Positions 52,051 through 59,400 of a stretch of DNA of 64,000 bases are shown here, one piece after another (position 1 is the stretch's first letter; each line of letters begins with the position of its first letter). A model generated the notes under the pieces. It worked only from the letters and a program-made list of their open reading frames with translations. It was not told the DNA's origin and ran no database searches. The stretch is from Companilactobacillus formosensis. GTDB taxonomy: Bacteria > Bacillota > Bacilli > Lactobacillales > Lactobacillaceae. Position numbers and translations under genes: made by a program. Location of the stretch: the NCBI RefSeq assembly GCF_005405305.1, contig NZ_BJDU01000009.1, positions 1-64,000 on the forward strand. Reading direction: 5' to 3'.

Positions 52051-52438
52051 AGTCTGCGTAAGGCAATTTGTCATATTCAACGTCTTCGCGGTTTAGAAGA
52101 ATAATATTTTCACCATTGGCTTTGCGACGGTCGATATCTTGTTCACCCCAGACACAAAGTTCTTCAAGAATTTTGTTGAGTGAGTGGCCGTATTCTGTCA
52201 GTGAATACTCTACCTTAGGGGGAACTTGACTGTAGACTTTACGAGCAACGATACCGTCATCTTCAAGTTCTCGTAATTGCTGCGTCAACATTTTTTGCGT
52301 GATATTAGGGATGGCGCGGCGTAATTGACCAGTCCGCATTTTGCCATGTTTTAAGTGACAGAGGATGATAGGCTTCCACTTGCCACCGATAATTCTCATA
52401 GTATTTTCAACCCCGATATTATAAATAGCTTGTTTCAT
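52049..52438 (-). CDS. HxlR-family winged-helix regulator
   Basis: 129 aa, GGAGG ribosome site. GGKWKPIILCHLKHGKMRTGQL, ITQKMLTQQLRELEDDGIV and YSLTEYGHSLNKILEELCVWG are the standard HxlR blocks. No Cys in the position typical of redox-sensing relatives other than those in CHLKHG and LCVWG. It lies 50 bp downstream of an MFS exporter on the same strand, the usual pairing. Confidence 0.9.
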   Translation of the reverse strand: MKQAIYNIGVENTMRIIGGKWKPIILCHLKHGKMRTGQLRRAIPNITQKMLTQQLRELEDDGIVARKVYSQVPPKVEYSLTEYGHSLNKILEELCVWGEQDIDRRKANGENIILLNREDVEYDKLPYAD

Positions 52439-52488
52439 GAAAGTTTTCCTCCGTTAAGTAAATGTTATTCTACCACCACCAATATTTC

Positions 52489-53694
52489 TTAGCAATTTTC
52501 TAAGTCTAAATCTTCGACCTTGACGTTATTTTCCATTTTGATTAATATGCCAATCAGTAAAATACCTACAACGAGCATGGCAACGCCCAACCAAGGAGTG
52601 TTGACTAATTGACTGTGAGCAACAGCTTGTCCACCAATTGTTGAGCCCAAAGTAATCCCAACGTTAAAAGCCGAAATATTTAAAGCTGAAGCTAAAGGAA
52701 CTTCGTTGGGTGTATATTTTTCAGCTAATTGCACGATGTAAAGTTGTAATCCAGGTACGTTCATGAAAGCAAATAGTCCTAATAGCATTACTGCCAAAAG
52801 TCCTAAGAAATGAAGATTGATAAAGAATCTCGTTACGATTAAAGCAATACCTAATCCGACAAACATTTTGAGTAAAGCGGGTAAAGGACGTTTGTTGGCC
52901 CATTTACCACCCAAAGTATTACCAACTGCCACGGCTACTCCGTAAAAAATCAAAATGATGACGATAGCATTTTGTGACCAATTCATATTTTTATTCAAGA
53001 TAGTTGTAAGGTAAGTGTAAACTGGGAAAGTTGCTCCATAACCTAAAGCTGTAATTAAAAGAATCAAAAGTAATTGTGGTTGCTTTAAAATTCTCCAGAT
53101 ACCTTTGACACTAGTAGGCTTAGGTAATGGTAATTCATTTGGTACAAGGACGATATTGGTGATCAAACCGACTAATCCTAAAGCTACTAAGAAGAAAAAC
53201 GATAGACGCCAACCAAATGTATTTCCAATAAATGTCCCAATCGGAACACCAGTGATAGTAGCAACTGTTAATCCAGTAAACATAACAGCAATCGCTGAAG
53301 CACGCTTATTCGGTGCTACCACGTCAGCGGCAATCAAAGAGGCAATCGTCATAAAAATTCCGTGTGATAAGGCAGCAATGACACGCCCAACTAAAAGAAT
53401 CGCAAAACTAGGAGCTAAAGCTGCCAAAGTATTACCGATGATAAAACTAATCATGATACCAATCAGCAATTTCTTACGATCCCAACGATTAGTTAGTAAA
53501 GCTAAAATTGGAGCACCAAACATAATTCCCGTTGCATAAATGGAAACAGTCAGACCTCCTTGTGCAAGAGAAATGCCAAAGGTTTTAGTGAGTAATGGCA
53601 TAATCCCTACACTGATAAATTCTGTTGATCCAATGGCAAAAGCACTGATAGCTAGTGACAAAAGAATCCATGTAGATGATATTTTCTTGTTCAT
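52489..53694 (-). CDS. MFS transporter (DHA1/AraJ-YdhP type exporter)
   Basis: 401 aa, 12 membrane segments. STEFISVGIMPLLTKTFGISLAQGG, the loop-2 motif LTNRWDRKKLLIGIM, motif C-like GVPIGTFIGNTFGWRLSF, and the second-half GQAVAHSQLVNTPWLG are typical of the DHA1 drug/sugar efflux group. It probably exports a small toxic or signalling compound under HxlR control. An inverted repeat spans its promoter -10 and ribosome site. Confidence 0.9.
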   Translation of the reverse strand: MNKKISSTWILLSLAISAFAIGSTEFISVGIMPLLTKTFGISLAQGGLTVSIYATGIMFGAPILALLTNRWDRKKLLIGIMISFIIGNTLAALAPSFAILLVGRVIAALSHGIFMTIASLIAADVVAPNKRASAIAVMFTGLTVATITGVPIGTFIGNTFGWRLSFFFLVALGLVGLITNIVLVPNELPLPKPTSVKGIWRILKQPQLLLILLITALGYGATFPVYTYLTTILNKNMNWSQNAIVIILIFYGVAVAVGNTLGGKWANKRPLPALLKMFVGLGIALIVTRFFINLHFLGLLAVMLLGLFAFMNVPGLQLYIVQLAEKYTPNEVPLASALNISAFNVGITLGSTIGGQAVAHSQLVNTPWLGVAMLVVGILLIGILIKMENNVKVEDLDLENC

Positions 53695-53703
53695 AATTTC
53701 TGA

Positions 53704-53744
53704 CCCCTATAGTTAAAATTTGAGTATGTGTACCAGTATAGGGG
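53704..53744. promoter_or_regulatory. Inverted repeat over the MFS promoter and ribosome site
   Basis: CCCCTATA (53704-53711) and TATAGGGG (53737-53744). On the reverse strand, the distal arm contains the -10 TATACT (-35 TTGTTT 16 bp upstream) and the proximal arm contains the Shine-Dalgarno AGGGG. Candidate HxlR operator. Confidence 0.45.
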
Positions 53745-53818
53745 GTTGAGACAAATAAACAATTACGCACTATAAAGTGCTGTAGGCACCAAAAAGTACC
53801 TAATGTATTCTTCTAGGG

Positions 53819-53927
53819 ATGCCGTCGTCCGCAAAAAGGAAATATTACTAGATTTGTAGCAATATATTACAGTTCCAATGATATTTTCTATTAATTTTCT
53901 GAAATAACTTACATAAAAATAGAAACT
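53819..53927 (-). repeat. Repeat module A (degenerate, reverse strand), part of the composite copy
   Basis: Begins ATGCCGTCGTCCGC on the + strand and contains, on the reverse strand, TTTATGTAAGTTATTTCAG and a mismatched version of the module A hairpin before CTTTTTGCGGACGACGGC. It joins directly to the module B that follows. Confidence 0.75.
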
Positions 53928-54102
53928 ACTATCCAGTCCGGAATAGCAAAGCAAATTGGCTCAAATGTGAAATTTCACTTGGCAATTTATTGCCTAGTGA
54001 AAGGTCGAGCTTGAAGACTTTGCCCGTACTTGGGCTTAGCAAAGGCTCCAAGTCGTGCCCACATTGTTCCAGCCAAATTTGCTTTGCTATGGAGGACGGA
54101 AT
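53928..54102 (+). repeat. Repeat module B (full copy), part of the composite copy
   Basis: ACTATCCAGTCCGGAATAGC to GGAGGACGGAATC. Same closing stem, second helix and CTTTGC/GCAAAG helix as the 47.7-kb copy. With the preceding module A it forms a 284-bp unit whose ends GATGCCGTCGTCC and GGAGGACGGAATC are inverted repeats matching at 11 of 13 positions. It ends about 40 bp before the promoter of the attenuated transporter. Confidence 0.85.
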
Positions 54103-54140
54103 CTTACACCAATTGAAATTAAAACGTTTTAATAAACTTA

Positions 54141-54169
54141 TTGACATTCTAATTTTTAAATGTTTTACT
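54141..54169 (+). promoter_or_regulatory. Promoter of the attenuated ABC operon
   Basis: -35 TTGACA (consensus), 17-bp spacer, -10 TTTACT. It lies 33 bp before the leader ORF and about 300 bp before the first transporter gene. Confidence 0.55.
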
Positions 54170-54201
54170 ATTCATTGTAAATTGAAAAGAGGAAATTTAT
54201 T

Positions 54202-54267
54202 ATGAAAATTAATAATCAACACTCACATTTGAATAATCAATTTGCCTTTAGCTTTTTCTTTAGATAG
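54202..54267 (+). CDS. Phenylalanine-rich leader peptide
   Basis: 21 codons, ribosome site GAGGAAA before ATG 54202. The last eight residues are FAFSFFFR, so five of eight are Phe, then TAG. It resembles enterobacterial pheA/pheST leader peptides in design. The stop and last codons overlap the first arm of a set of alternative RNA hairpins leading to a terminator, as expected for a ribosome-stalling sensor of charged tRNA-Phe. Confidence 0.82.
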   Translation: MKINNQHSHLNNQFAFSFFFR

Positions 54268-54446
54268 CGTTTGTATCCTTTGATTGGATACGGACGCGTA
54301 CGTGTTCGTATCTATCGAATGGCTAAAGCTTTTAAGCATGTTTAAGAAGCCAGATAGATACAGGGTTGAATCTATCTGGAGAAAATATTTCGGGCCCGTG
54401 TATTGAAACCAGTTAGATTCTAATCTGAATCTAGCTGGTTTTTTTT
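54261..54446 (+). promoter_or_regulatory. Six-segment transcription attenuator ending in a terminator
   Basis: Segments: A 54261-54266, B 54308-54324, C 54348-54361, D 54368-54379, E 54409-54420, F 54427-54438. Register 1: A:B (TAGATA/TATCTA, enclosing a 12-bp hairpin 54267-54297), C:D (CCAGATAGAT/ATCTATCTGG), E:F (12 bp, then eight T; terminator 54406-54446). Register 2: B:C (GTATCTATC/GATAGATAC plus TGGCT/AGCCA) and D:E (11 of 12 pairs). A ribosome stalled on the Phe codons would cover A and shift folding to register 2, preventing the terminator. Confidence 0.78.
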
Positions 54447-54467
54447 ATACTTCGGGAGGATTAAATA

Positions 54468-55433
54468 ATGAAAAAATCAATTATCAGTTTATTAACAATT
54501 GCCATGGTGGCTTTAGTTTTAGTGGGATGTTCAAGTAATTCAGCATCAAGTAAGGAATTGAATGTCGGTATTTTACAAATTGTGCCACACGGTTCACTCG
54601 ATGCCGCTAGAAAAGGTTTCAAACAAGAACTCAATCAAGAAATTAAAAAACACGATAAATCAATTAAAGTAAATTACAACTATCAAAATGCTCAAGGAGA
54701 TCAATCTAATTTGAACTCAATGGCGCAACAATTAACACAAAAGAAAAACAACTTGATTTTAGGAATCGCAACGCCATCAGCTCAAGCACTTGCTAAGAAG
54801 ACTAAGTCAACACCGATTGTAGTAACGGCGGTTACTAATTTACAAAGTGCCGGGTTGGTTAAATCAGATAAGAAACCTGATACTAATGTCACTGGAACTA
54901 AGGATCTTGGACCAGTTGATAAACAAGTGAAATTGTTGACGACTTTGACTAAGAACAATAAGCCAATCGGAGTTTTGTACAATTCATCAGAAGAAAATTC
55001 CGTACTTCAAATCAAGATGGTTAAAAAATACGCAAAGAATCACAATTTGAAATTAAATATCGTCAGTGTAACTAGCACCAACGATGTTGCCAGTGCCGTT
55101 TCTGGAATGGCTGACAAGGTATCCGGAATTTATCTACCAACTGATAATCTGATGGCTAGTTCTATGAAGACTATTGGTAAAAAGGCTCGTGAAGCTAAAC
55201 TTCCAGTTGTAACGGGATCGATTGAAATGGCGGAAGATGGTGGAACTGCCACTTATGGAATCAACTACGAAGATCTTGGCAAACAGACAGCTAAGATGGC
55301 TTATAAAATTTTGATCGACAAAAAGAAACCTCAAGATATGCCTGTTGAAACTTCACATACTTTGAGACTCTACGTTAACAAAGCTTATGCTAAAGAAATT
55401 GGCTTAAATCCTGATCAAATTAAACAACCTTAG
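54468..55433 (+). CDS. ABC transporter substrate-binding lipoprotein (TrpX/COG2984 type)
   Basis: 321 aa, GGAGG ribosome site. Signal peptide with lipobox LVLVGC. LNVGILQIVPHGSLDAARKGF, LILGIATPSAQALAKKT, TNVTGTKDLGPVDKQVKLL, IGVLYNSSEENS and LPVVTGSIEMAEDGGTATYGINYEDLG follow the ABC_sub_bind family. Relatives in streptococci and lactobacilli are predicted aromatic amino acid (tryptophan) transporters. The Phe-rich leader upstream suggests that phenylalanine, or aromatic amino acids generally, is the cargo here (inference). Confidence 0.88.
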   Translation: MKKSIISLLTIAMVALVLVGCSSNSASSKELNVGILQIVPHGSLDAARKGFKQELNQEIKKHDKSIKVNYNYQNAQGDQSNLNSMAQQLTQKKNNLILGIATPSAQALAKKTKSTPIVVTAVTNLQSAGLVKSDKKPDTNVTGTKDLGPVDKQVKLLTTLTKNNKPIGVLYNSSEENSVLQIKMVKKYAKNHNLKLNIVSVTSTNDVASAVSGMADKVSGIYLPTDNLMASSMKTIGKKAREAKLPVVTGSIEMAEDGGTATYGINYEDLGKQTAKMAYKILIDKKKPQDMPVETSHTLRLYVNKAYAKEIGLNPDQIKQP

Positions 55434-55444
55434 GAGGTAAACTT

Positions 55445-56392
55445 ATGATTATTTCAAGTCTTGGACAAGGACTATTATGGGCACCCTTAGCAATCGGTGT
55501 TTTCATCACATTTAGAATCTTAGATATTCCTGATTTGACGACTGAAGGCAGTTTTCCTTTTGGGGCTGCAGTTGCAGTTAGTTTGATGTTAAAAGGTCAA
55601 TCGGCTATTACGGCATCATTAGTAGGATTTCTAGCTGGCTGTTTAGCAGGATTGATTACAGGACTATTAGACACTAAATTACACATTCCTTCACTATTAG
55701 CAGGAATTTTAACAATGACAGGTTTGTATTCAGTCAACATGCACATTATGGGAAAATCAAATGTTCCATTACTAAATGAGAAAGTTTTGACAGAATATTT
55801 GCCAAGTTGGAACTTAGATATTCAAACGATTGTTTTAGGATTGATTGTTACCGGTCTAGTTGTGATTTTATTGTATTTGATGTTCAAAACTAGACTAGGC
55901 TTGTCGTTGATGGCAACTGGTAACAATAAAGAAATGTCGAGTGCCAATGGGATAAATACCGATGGAATGATAATTTTCGGTTACATGATCTCTAATGGCT
56001 TGATTGCCTTATCTGGTGCTTTAATTGCTCAGAGTAATGGCTACGCTGATATTGGAATGGGAATTGGTACGATCGTTATCGGTTTAGCTTCAGTTTTAGT
56101 AGGCGAAATCTTTTTACGTGGTCACAATATTTTAACTAGATTAATAGCAATGGTCGTTGGGGCAATTGTCTATCGGTTATTGCTAACTGTGGCGATGAGT
56201 TTAGGTTTCCCAGCCGATGATCTGAAAATTTTATCAGCTATTATTTTGGTAATCGTCATCTGTGTGCCAATCATTCAAAACAAAATTCAAACGAAGCGTC
56301 AATTGAAAAAATACTTACAACAAATGGAGGCAACGGACGATGAAAGTTCTACAAGTGCAACATCTACAAAAGGTATTCTTTCCCGGGACTGA
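55445..56392 (+). CDS. ABC transporter permease (COG4120 type)
   Basis: 315 aa, AGGAGG ribosome site, about eight to nine membrane segments. Starts SLGQGLLWAPLAIGVFITFRIL, with DLTTEGSFPFGAAVAVSLM, LHIPSLLAGILTMTGLYS and GTIVIGLASVLVGEIF, related to branched-chain/ribose-type permeases. Its last 53 bases overlap the ATPase gene in another frame, indicating tight coupling. Confidence 0.9.
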   Translation: MIISSLGQGLLWAPLAIGVFITFRILDIPDLTTEGSFPFGAAVAVSLMLKGQSAITASLVGFLAGCLAGLITGLLDTKLHIPSLLAGILTMTGLYSVNMHIMGKSNVPLLNEKVLTEYLPSWNLDIQTIVLGLIVTGLVVILLYLMFKTRLGLSLMATGNNKEMSSANGINTDGMIIFGYMISNGLIALSGALIAQSNGYADIGMGIGTIVIGLASVLVGEIFLRGHNILTRLIAMVVGAIVYRLLLTVAMSLGFPADDLKILSAIILVIVICVPIIQNKIQTKRQLKKYLQQMEATDDESSTSATSTKGILSRD

Positions 56393-57095
56393 AAATGAAC
56401 GTCACGTGTTAAAAAATATTAATTTACAAGTGGACGAGGGCGACTTCATTGCCGTGATTGGTAACAATGGAGCTGGTAAATCAACATTATTAAATACGAT
56501 TGCCGGAACTTTGTCAGCTGACAGCGGAGAGATTGATTTAGCAAGCCACGATGTTTCCAAAAAATCAGTCGCTTATCGGTCTCGTTGGATGTCACGTGTC
56601 TTTCAAGATCCTAAAATGGGAACTGCTGGAGATTTAACTGTTTTACAAAATCTAGTCTTAGCTCAAAGTCATACGAATACAGTCAATTTACACTGGTATC
56701 AGAAAAAGAATGATGTTGAAAAATATCAAGAACTTTTACAGACTTTGAATATGGGATTGGAGAATTTTTTAAACACTCAAGTAAAATATCTTTCCGGTGG
56801 TCAAAGACAAGCTTTGTCATTGTTGATGGCAACTTTGAGCCAACCAAAATTACTATTGTTGGACGAACATACGGCTGCACTTGATCCTAAGACTAGTCAA
56901 GAAGTTATGAAAATTACCGACGAAATGGTGCAGAGAAAACATTTAACGACAATGATGATTACGCATAAGATGTCCGATGCTTTAAAGTACGGTAATCGTT
57001 TGATCATGGTTCAAGATGGTCAGATTAAGTTGGATGTTAAAGGTATCGAAAAACAAAATCTAAATAAAGAACAATTATTAGAAGCTTTCGCCTAA
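56340..57095 (+). CDS. ABC transporter ATPase (COG1101 type)
   Basis: 251 aa, GGAGG ribosome site inside the permease gene. Walker A GNNGAGKST, Q-loop VFQDPKMGTAGDLTVLQN, signature LSGGQRQALSLLMA, Walker B LLLLDEHTAALD with His after the catalytic Glu (typical of this subfamily), switch MITHKMSDA. Third gene of the attenuated aromatic amino acid-type uptake operon. Confidence 0.9.
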   Translation: MKVLQVQHLQKVFFPGTENERHVLKNINLQVDEGDFIAVIGNNGAGKSTLLNTIAGTLSADSGEIDLASHDVSKKSVAYRSRWMSRVFQDPKMGTAGDLTVLQNLVLAQSHTNTVNLHWYQKKNDVEKYQELLQTLNMGLENFLNTQVKYLSGGQRQALSLLMATLSQPKLLLLDEHTAALDPKTSQEVMKITDEMVQRKHLTTMMITHKMSDALKYGNRLIMVQDGQIKLDVKGIEKQNLNKEQLLEAFA

Positions 57096-57098
57096 ACA

Positions 57099-57141
57099 AA
57101 AAAAGCTAGTTACTGAAGTAGAGATCAGTAACTAGCTTTTT
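57099..57141 (+). terminator. Terminator of the ABC operon
   Basis: AAAAAGCTAGTTACTGA / TCAGTAACTAGCTTTTT 17-bp perfect stem. Confidence 0.9.
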
Positions 57142-57170
57142 GATTCTAATCCATTTATCAGGGGGGAAGG

Positions 57171-57221
57171 ATGGATTTTTTCTGTTATGTTTTAGTGAGA
57201 ATCATTAATTTATATATATGA
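57171..57221 (+). CDS. Possible 16-codon peptide in a gene-free stretch
   Basis: ATG 57171 follows GGGGGGAAGG and encodes MDFFCYVLVRIINLYI. A second G6 run (57234-57239) lies further on, followed by the hairpin AAGTTAAAG / CTTTAACTT at 57242-57271. No coding gene of normal size lies between 57142 and 57341. Could be a leader peptide, or nothing. Confidence 0.2.
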   Translation: MDFFCYVLVRIINLYI

Positions 57222-57341
57222 AGATTATTTATAGGGGGGATAAGTTAAAGCTTTTTGATTTCCTTTAACTTACAAGTACATCATAACGAGTAAATGTGAA
57301 GAAAGTATGATGCTAATGTTTCAAAAATTGGAAGAATAAAT

Positions 57342-58145
57342 TTATTCGAGGTAAATCTTCTTCAAACTATTGATTTCTGAGTCAGTTACCCCCAGTTCGT
57401 TTTTGATATACTTATCTATGTTACCGTATTCTTTGTCGATAGTTCTCATGGCTGTGGCTAAATAATTAGTATGAACGGTCATTAAGTCGTGGACTGAACT
57501 AAGTACATCAGGATCGGTGTAGCCTTTTTCCTTTAACATGGAAAGTAAATCCGTAACGTATTCTTTGTTGGCCTTGTTAGTCAATAAATAATCTGACTTG
57601 ATAGTTTCAAATGGTACTCCTAAAGCTTGTAAGAAGAAAACAGCCCCCATGCCGGTTCTATCTTTACCAGCACTGCAATGGAAAATCAATGATTCATCTT
57701 TACCAGTATTTAGTAATAATTGATTAAAGAATTTACGATAAGCTGCCTTTGCTGAATCTCCTGTGATAATATCACGGTAAACGGCAATCATGTGGGCATA
57801 GCCATCAGTTGGATCACCGTCAATTTCAGGGATGTAGCCTTCACTTTGGACTTCGGAAGATTTTGTCTCATCTTCTTTAAATACTGGAGCCCAAACGTAA
57901 CGAACGCCATCAGGACGTTTGTCAGGTTTTTTGTCAATTTCTTGTTTAGATCGGAAGTCAACATCGATCTTTAGACCGTAATCCTTGAGAAATTTCAAAT
58001 CATTATCAGTCAAATCGGCTAAACCAGCAGATCTTAATATCTTGTGATATTTAACAGTTTTGCCATCACTAGTTTTATAGCCGCCAAGTTCACGGAAATT
58101 AACGCCTTTTTCAAGGTTTAAAACACGTTCATTATCGTTAGCCAT
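57342..58145 (-). CDS. Tyrosine/serine protein phosphatase (PF13350-like)
   Basis: 267 aa, AGAGG ribosome site. GVNFRELGGYKTSDGKTVK N-terminal block, DVDFRSKQEIDKKPD, and the P-loop FHCSAGKDRTGMG with catalytic Cys, Asp-Arg. Related to LipA of Listeria and MptpB-type dual-specificity or phosphoinositide phosphatases. Cytoplasmic; no signal peptide. Single gene. Confidence 0.9.
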   Translation of the reverse strand: MANDNERVLNLEKGVNFRELGGYKTSDGKTVKYHKILRSAGLADLTDNDLKFLKDYGLKIDVDFRSKQEIDKKPDKRPDGVRYVWAPVFKEDETKSSEVQSEGYIPEIDGDPTDGYAHMIAVYRDIITGDSAKAAYRKFFNQLLLNTGKDESLIFHCSAGKDRTGMGAVFFLQALGVPFETIKSDYLLTNKANKEYVTDLLSMLKEKGYTDPDVLSSVHDLMTVHTNYLATAMRTIDKEYGNIDKYIKNELGVTDSEINSLKKIYLE

Positions 58146-58208
58146 CTTAATTACCTCTCAATATTTTTCTACGTACTATTATAACAAAAAGGAAGAGTTA
58201 TCCTCATA

Positions 58209-59321
58209 ATGAAGTTCATTATTGCGCCCGGAAAATACAATGATAATATTAGTTCCAAAAAAATTGGCCAAGCCATTTATAGTGGCATTTCTCGCGCTTT
58301 GCCAAGTGCTGAAATTGTGACCATGCCAGTAACTGACAGTAAATATGGAATGCCAGCATTAGTTAAGCATACTATTGGTGGCCAGTGGGTCAAACTGTCG
58401 CTTTTTGATGCCTTTTGGGAGGAAAAAACTGGCCGCTATTTAGTTACTAATATTGATAGTCAAGATACCGCGATTATCGATTCTGAACAAGTCGTAGGAG
58501 TAGATTTAGCAAAAAATAAAAGCCGAGATCAGTTGTTCCATGCTACAAGTTATGGTATGGGTGAATTGGTAGTCGATGCCGTTACGAGTGGATTAAAAAA
58601 TATCGTGATTTGTTTGGGTAAGACAGCCATAGCTGATGGTGGCTTAGGAGCTCTACAAGCCTTAGGTGCTAAAATTTATGATGAAGCTGGGGATTTAGTT
58701 CCGGAAGGTGAAAATCCACTGATAAGCGCTCAGAGAATCGATTTAGAGGATGCTTTTGAATTATTAGGTAATCGGACTAAAATTACCGTATTGCTAAATT
58801 ATTCCAGTTCTTATAAATTATGCGATAAAGTTGAATATCTCAACGAAGCTCAAGAAGGATTTCTAGAAGATAATTTAGTTTATATTAGCGAAAAGATAAA
58901 TCAGAAGTATAATTTAGATATACACCCGATGCCACATTCTGATTCGATCAAGACATTGGCAGGGGCGTTTGCAATGATTAATGCACGTATTTTGCGATCA
59001 TCATTTGAGTGGGTCAGTAAGGTTACAGGGATGGATTCTATCATTCGGACAGCAGACATTTTAATTACTGCTACTGATAAAATATCTGGTGATTCGATGA
59101 ATGATGATATTTTATATCATTTAAGTCGAACAGCTGGAGATGAGAAAATTCCAACTTTTGTTTTGTGTAATAATTTTGTTGATAATTTTCAAAATTACGA
59201 GCAGATGTTCACAGGTATTTTTTCTACACAAATGACAGAGTATGATGATGAAATTACTATTTTTGAAAATTATGAATCAGTCGCAAATCAATTAACAAGA
59301 ACACTTTTGGCATTAAAATGA
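58209..59321 (+). CDS. Glycerate kinase family protein, divergent
   Basis: 370 aa. It follows the glycerate kinase type 1 fold: FIIAPGKYNDNISSKKIGQAI, SYGMGELVVDAVTSG, ADGGLGALQALGAKIYD, ENPLISAQRIDLEDA. The usual GGSATNDGG nucleotide loop reads CLGKTAIADGG, and the conserved central TGAEGAAG-type loop is not obvious. It may be a family member with altered substrate or reduced activity. It stands alone before the usp gene. Confidence 0.72.
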   Translation: MKFIIAPGKYNDNISSKKIGQAIYSGISRALPSAEIVTMPVTDSKYGMPALVKHTIGGQWVKLSLFDAFWEEKTGRYLVTNIDSQDTAIIDSEQVVGVDLAKNKSRDQLFHATSYGMGELVVDAVTSGLKNIVICLGKTAIADGGLGALQALGAKIYDEAGDLVPEGENPLISAQRIDLEDAFELLGNRTKITVLLNYSSSYKLCDKVEYLNEAQEGFLEDNLVYISEKINQKYNLDIHPMPHSDSIKTLAGAFAMINARILRSSFEWVSKVTGMDSIIRTADILITATDKISGDSMNDDILYHLSRTAGDEKIPTFVLCNNFVDNFQNYEQMFTGIFSTQMTEYDDEITIFENYESVANQLTRTLLALK

Positions 59322-59400
59322 CACAATTTATTGAATAATATAATTGAATGCATTAATCTAAAAACAAAGGAATCTATTAAGTGCATTGGAGGATTAAATT

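Noticed and set aside
53105-53539. 144-codon + strand ORF inside the MFS gene
   Set aside because: Antisense shadow; composition mirrors the transporter reading frame.
54103-54467. T-box riboswitch before the aromatic amino acid-type ABC operon
   Set aside because: No AGGGUGGNACCGCG-like T-box sequence or specifier stem; the leader ORF plus alternating hairpins explain the region better.
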